A stretch of 6,905 bases of DNA from an uncultured Collinsella sp. GTDB taxonomy: Bacteria > Actinomycetota > Coriobacteriia > Coriobacteriales > Coriobacteriaceae. Positions 4,340-6,905 of the stretch are shown here, piece after piece. The stretch spans positions 1-6,905 of the forward strand of contig CATXML010000062.1 of assembly GCA_958372035.1 (NCBI GenBank), read 5' to 3'. The notes beneath the pieces are model-generated. The model worked only from the letters and a program-made list of their open reading frames with translations. It was not told where the DNA came from and made no database searches. The translations under genes were made by a program, and so were the position numbers. Position 1 is the first letter of the stretch, and each line of letters begins with the position of its first letter.

Positions 4340-6031
4340 ATGAAGGTGGTTATCGTTGGAGGCGTCGCGGGCGGCGCATCGGCGGCGGCACGTTTGCGCA
4401 GACTCGACGAGCAGGCCCAAATTGTCATCTTTGAGCGCACGGGTTTTGTATCGTATGCCAACTGTGGGCTTCCGTACTACATTGGCGGCGTGATAGAAGA
4501 AGAGAGCGCATTGACGCTGCAGTCTCCCAAGGGCTTTTGGGATCGCTTTCGCATTGCGGTCAAGACGAGTCACGAGGTGTTTGCCATCCATCCCGATTCG
4601 CATACGGTCGAGGTTCGCAATATGCTGACGGGCGAGGAATTTGTCGAGACGTATGACAAGCTCATCCTGTCGCCGGGTGCAAAGCCGATTCGCCCTGCGT
4701 TGCCGGGCATCGACTCGGATAAAATCTTTAGCCTACGCACCGTTGAGGACACGCTGCGTATTCACAGCTATGTTCGAGAGCGGCGACCGAGCAGTGCCGT
4801 CGTGATCGGCGGCGGCTTCATTGGCGTCGAGACGGCGGAGAATCTGTGTGAGCTGGGGCTCCAGGTGACCCTTCTGCAGCGTCCCGTCCAGCTTATGAAC
4901 AACCTGGATTACGACATGGCGACCCTTTTGCATACCGAGGTGCGTGAGCACGGTATCGATCTGCGCCTCAAGGCCGATGTGACAGGTTTTGAGGAAGTTG
5001 ATGGCCGCGTTGTCACCCATGTTGCGGGCGATGACCCTATCGGAGCCGATATGGTGCTGCTTGCCATTGGCGTGGCACCTGAGAGCCATCTGGCGCAAGA
5101 GGCGGGGCTCGAACTGGGCATCAAGGGGGCTATTGTGGTCAACGACCGCATGGAGACCTCTGCTGCCGACGTGTATGCCGTGGGCGATGCCGTGCAGGTC
5201 ACGCATCAGGTGACCGGCGAGGACGCGGTCATTTCGCTCGCCGGCCCCGCCAACAAGCAGGGGCGTGTCGTCGCCGATGTCATAGCCGGCATGGACAGCT
5301 GCTACCGCGGATCGTTGGGCTCATCGGTTATCAAGGTATTCGACTTGACGGCGGCAAGCACGGGACTATCCGAAAAGGCAGCACGCGCGGCGGGAATTGA
5401 CTGCGACAGCGTGGTCCTGTCGCCCGGTTCGCATGCGGGTTATTATCCGGGTGCAACGCCCATGACCATGAAGGTTGTCTTCGAGAAGCAGGGATTGCGC
5501 CTGCTGGGTGCGCAAATCGTGGGCATCGATGGTGTGGACAAGCGTATCGACGTTCTGGCGACTGCCATCCAGGCAGGCATGCGCGGCGATAGGCTTAAGG
5601 ATTTGGACCTAGCATACGCGCCGCCGTATTCATCGGCGAAGGATCCCGTCAATATGGCGGGCTTTATGATCGAGAACCTCAATCGCGGCATACTGGCGCA
5701 GTGGCATTGGGAGGATGAGCCCAACTTGCCACGCGATGGCAGCGTGCAGCTGCTCGATGTTCGTACGGAAGGGGAGTATGAGCGCGGGCATATCGATGGT
5801 TTCGTAAACATTCCCGTCGATGATCTGCGCAATCGCCTGGGCGAGCTCGACCGGGCCAAGCCGGTCTACGTGATTTGCCAGAGCGGCATTCGCAGCTACA
5901 TTGCTTGCCGCATTTTGGCGCAGCATGGCTTTGAGTGCTTTAACTTCTCGGGCGGCTATCGCTTCTTTGTGGCCGTGACTGAGGCTCGCCGCGGCAGCGC
6001 TAACGTTATGCCGTGCGGGCTCGAAAAGTAG
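4340..6031 (+). CDS. CoA-disulfide/persulfide reductase fused to rhodanese
   Basis: Cytoplasmic FAD-dependent pyridine nucleotide-disulfide oxidoreductase of 563 residues with a C-terminal rhodanese domain. The FAD site VVIVGGVAGGASAAARLRR starts at residue 3. The single active-site cysteine is Cys42 in SYANCGLPYYIGG, typical of CoA-disulfide reductases. The NAD(P)H site is VVIGGGFIGVETAENL (154-169), and the second FAD motif is VYAVGDA (278-284). A dimerisation domain (about 325-450) ends with YAPPYSSAKDPVNMAGF. The rhodanese domain (about 465-555) has LDVRTEGEYERGHIDG and active-site loop CQSGIR with Cys513. Layout and length match CoADR-RHD and NADH-dependent persulfide reductase (Npsr) proteins, which reduce CoA disulfide, CoA persulfide or polysulfide. 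AAAGGTGGT at 4322-4330 is the likely ribosome-binding site. The C-terminal MPCGLEK adds a further cysteine, Cys559. Substrate preference between disulfide and persulfide cannot be told from sequence. Confidence 0.93.
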   Translation: MKVVIVGGVAGGASAAARLRRLDEQAQIVIFERTGFVSYANCGLPYYIGGVIEEESALTLQSPKGFWDRFRIAVKTSHEVFAIHPDSHTVEVRNMLTGEEFVETYDKLILSPGAKPIRPALPGIDSDKIFSLRTVEDTLRIHSYVRERRPSSAVVIGGGFIGVETAENLCELGLQVTLLQRPVQLMNNLDYDMATLLHTEVREHGIDLRLKADVTGFEEVDGRVVTHVAGDDPIGADMVLLAIGVAPESHLAQEAGLELGIKGAIVVNDRMETSAADVYAVGDAVQVTHQVTGEDAVISLAGPANKQGRVVADVIAGMDSCYRGSLGSSVIKVFDLTAASTGLSEKAARAAGIDCDSVVLSPGSHAGYYPGATPMTMKVVFEKQGLRLLGAQIVGIDGVDKRIDVLATAIQAGMRGDRLKDLDLAYAPPYSSAKDPVNMAGFMIENLNRGILAQWHWEDEPNLPRDGSVQLLDVRTEGEYERGHIDGFVNIPVDDLRNRLGELDRAKPVYVICQSGIRSYIACRILAQHGFECFNFSGGYRFFVAVTEARRGSANVMPCGLEK

Positions 6032-6041
6032 CGCGCATTGG

Positions 6042-6130
6042 AATGTGACAAAGTGACAGCCTCTTTGTCACATCGTCGATGTTACGTGCGGGACGGTGCG
6101 CCATGCGGCGTGCTGTCCCGTTCGTTTTTT
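6042..6130 (+). repeat. Composite two-hairpin repeat, copy B
   Basis: Second copy of the element at 73-162, in the same orientation. Hairpin 1 is decayed: 6043-6053 pairs with 6063-6073 (11 bp), but the inner GGGA/TCCC part of copy A is replaced by bases that no longer pair fully. Hairpin 2 pairs 6089-6102 with 6107-6120 (14 positions, all Watson-Crick or G-T) around ATGC, followed by TTCGTTTTTT. Relative to copy A one stem pair changes from T-A to C-G (125/146 versus 6094/6115), and two others become G-T wobbles, so every stem change keeps pairing. Confidence 0.85.
6089..6130 (+). terminator. Intrinsic terminator for the reductase-rhodanese gene (repeat copy B)
   Basis: Hairpin 2 of repeat copy B, a 14-position stem with a 4-nt loop, is followed immediately by TTCGTTTTTT, ending 99 bases after the reductase stop codon. 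The T tract is better than in copy A. It would insulate the downstream ABC transporter gene from the reductase transcript. Confidence 0.78.
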
Positions 6131-6192
6131 GGCGCGGTTCGTTACATTCCTCACTGGTATCGGCCAAAAATGAGGATAGAGTAGGACAAACG

Positions 6193-6233
6193 CGCCGAAC
6201 GTGAACGGCGGGGGAGCGGGCGAGCGCGCCCGC
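6193..6233 (+). promoter_or_regulatory. GC-rich leader hairpins before the ABC transporter gene
   Basis: Two stems lie just upstream of the ABC start. CGCCG at 6193-6197 pairs with CGGCG at 6206-6210. GCGGGCG at 6216-6222 pairs with CGCCCGC at 6227-6233 around AGCG. No T run follows, so the second is not an ordinary terminator. It ends about 20 bases before the ATG, next to the AGAGG ribosome-binding site at 6239-6243, where it could affect translation initiation. The pairing is seen; a regulatory role is a guess. No convincing promoter was found in the rest of 6131-6252. Confidence 0.3.
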
Positions 6234-6252
6234 GCGAGAGAGGTTGCCGTCC

Positions 6253-6905
6253 ATGCTGGATCTCAAAGATATTTGCAAAAGGTATGTTGCGCAGTCGTTT
6301 ACGCAGGTAGCGCTCGACAGCGTAAGCCTGTCTTTTCGCGATAACGAGTTCGTGGCCATCCTGGGTCCCTCGGGCTCGGGTAAAACTACGATGCTCAACG
6401 TCATCGGCGGACTCGACCATTTCGATTCCGGCGACCTGCTGATCGACGGCATCTCGACCAAGGACTTCAGCGACCGCGATTGGGATGCCTATCGCAATAA
6501 TCGCATCGGCTTTGTGTTCCAGAGCTATAACCTCATTCCGCATCAGAGCATTTTGGAAAACGTGGAGTTGGCGCTTACGCTCACGGGCGTGGGGCATGCC
6601 GAGCGCCGCCAACGTGCGCGCAAGGCGCTCGAGGCAGTCGGTCTGGGCGAGCACGTTGACAAGCGCCCGAGCCAGCTTTCGGGCGGGCAGATGCAGCGCG
6701 TGGCCATTGCCCGCGCCCTGATCAATGACCCCGAGATTGTGCTGGCTGACGAGCCGACCGGCGCCTTGGATTCAACGACGTCCGTCCAGGTCATGGATTT
6801 GCTCAAGGACGTTGCGCGCGACCGTCTGGTCATCATGGTCACGCACAATCCCGAGCTGGCGTACAAGTACGCCACGCGCATTGTCAACCTGGCGGACGGC
6901 AAGGT
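6253..6905 (+). CDS. MacB/LolD-type ABC transporter ATPase (partial, 3' end missing)
   Basis: The first 217 residues of an ABC ATPase that continues beyond the right edge. Complete motif set: Walker A GPSGSGKT (38-45), Q-loop Gln90 in [13 protein letters not shown], signature LSGGQ (142-146), Walker B IVLADE (162-167) with catalytic Glu167, D-loop GALD (170-173) and H-loop His198 in VTHNPEL. IGGLD and QSYNLIPHQ place it in the FtsE/LolD/MacB (type VII, mechanotransmission) class. In Firmicutes and Coriobacteria, close versions with [18 protein letters not shown] near the N terminus are often fused to a FtsX-like permease, so the gene may encode a much longer ATPase-permease; this cannot be seen here. 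Substrate is unknown; export of peptides, lipids or antimicrobials is typical of the class. The ATG follows AGAGG with a 9-nt spacer. Two terminator-like structures and a 221-bp gap separate it from the redox genes, so it is probably a separate unit. Confidence 0.92.
   Translation, partial: MLDLKDICKRYVAQSFTQVALDSVSLSFRDNEFVAILGPSGSGKTTMLNVIGGLDHFDSGDLLIDGISTKDFSDRDWDAYRNNRIGFVFQSYNLIPHQSILENVELALTLTGVGHAERRQRARKALEAVGLGEHVDKRPSQLSGGQMQRVAIARALINDPEIVLADEPTGALDSTTSVQVMDLLKDVARDRLVIMVTHNPELAYKYATRIVNLADGK

Noticed and set aside
73..6130. CRISPR array or attL/attR pair
   Set aside because: There are only two repeat copies almost 6 kb apart with genes between them, and no integrase, Cas gene or spacer structure is present.
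6154..6182. Possible promoter (TAGAGT at 6177-6182) for the ABC gene
   Set aside because: The -10 matches only four of six positions and no acceptable -35 exists at 16-18 bp, so it is not distinguishable from chance.

Overview
The window looks like chromosomal DNA from a moderately high-GC, anaerobic Actinomycetota of the Coriobacteriia, most like Collinsella. This is an inference from GC-rich third codon positions, the gene families present and the style of the intergenic hairpins; no database search was possible. Seven protein genes can be supported, plus a 13-codon gene tail at the left edge and a truncated rhodanese remnant.

Layout. Positions 1-39 hold the last codons of a rightward gene. 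Positions 73-162 hold a composite two-hairpin repeat that ends in a terminator-like stem and T tract. On the minus strand, a response regulator (1301-1975) and a sensor histidine kinase (156-1304) form a two-gene operon with an ATGA overlap. Across an 89-bp divergent promoter region, a rightward operon begins: a 48-residue CXXC membrane microprotein of the CD1871A type (2065-2211, TTG start), a polytopic 4Fe-4S membrane protein related to NapH/YccM (2204-3115, TTG start, overlapping the microprotein by 8 nt), and a TlpA-like thioredoxin lipoprotein (3151-4113). A strong intrinsic terminator follows at 4139-4166. Next is a 50-codon remnant of a rhodanese domain that keeps the active-site loop but lacks the N-terminal half (4185-4337). 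Two bases later starts a CoA-disulfide/persulfide reductase fused to a complete rhodanese domain (4340-6031). A second copy of the composite repeat (6042-6130) ends that gene. A MacB/LolD-type ABC ATPase begins at 6253 and runs off the right edge.

How the genes may work together. The microprotein, Fe-S protein and TlpA lipoprotein look like a transmembrane electron relay that delivers reducing power from the cytoplasm or quinone pool to an extracytoplasmic thioredoxin fold, a job CcdA/DsbD-type proteins do elsewhere. The divergent two-component system is the obvious candidate regulator. The neighbouring CoADR-rhodanese protein handles low-molecular-weight disulfides, persulfides or polysulfide in the cytoplasm, so 156-6031 reads as a thiol/sulfur redox island. 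The two 83-nt repeat cores (72 of 83 positions identical) bracket this island in direct orientation, and their stem substitutions preserve pairing, including one full compensatory change.
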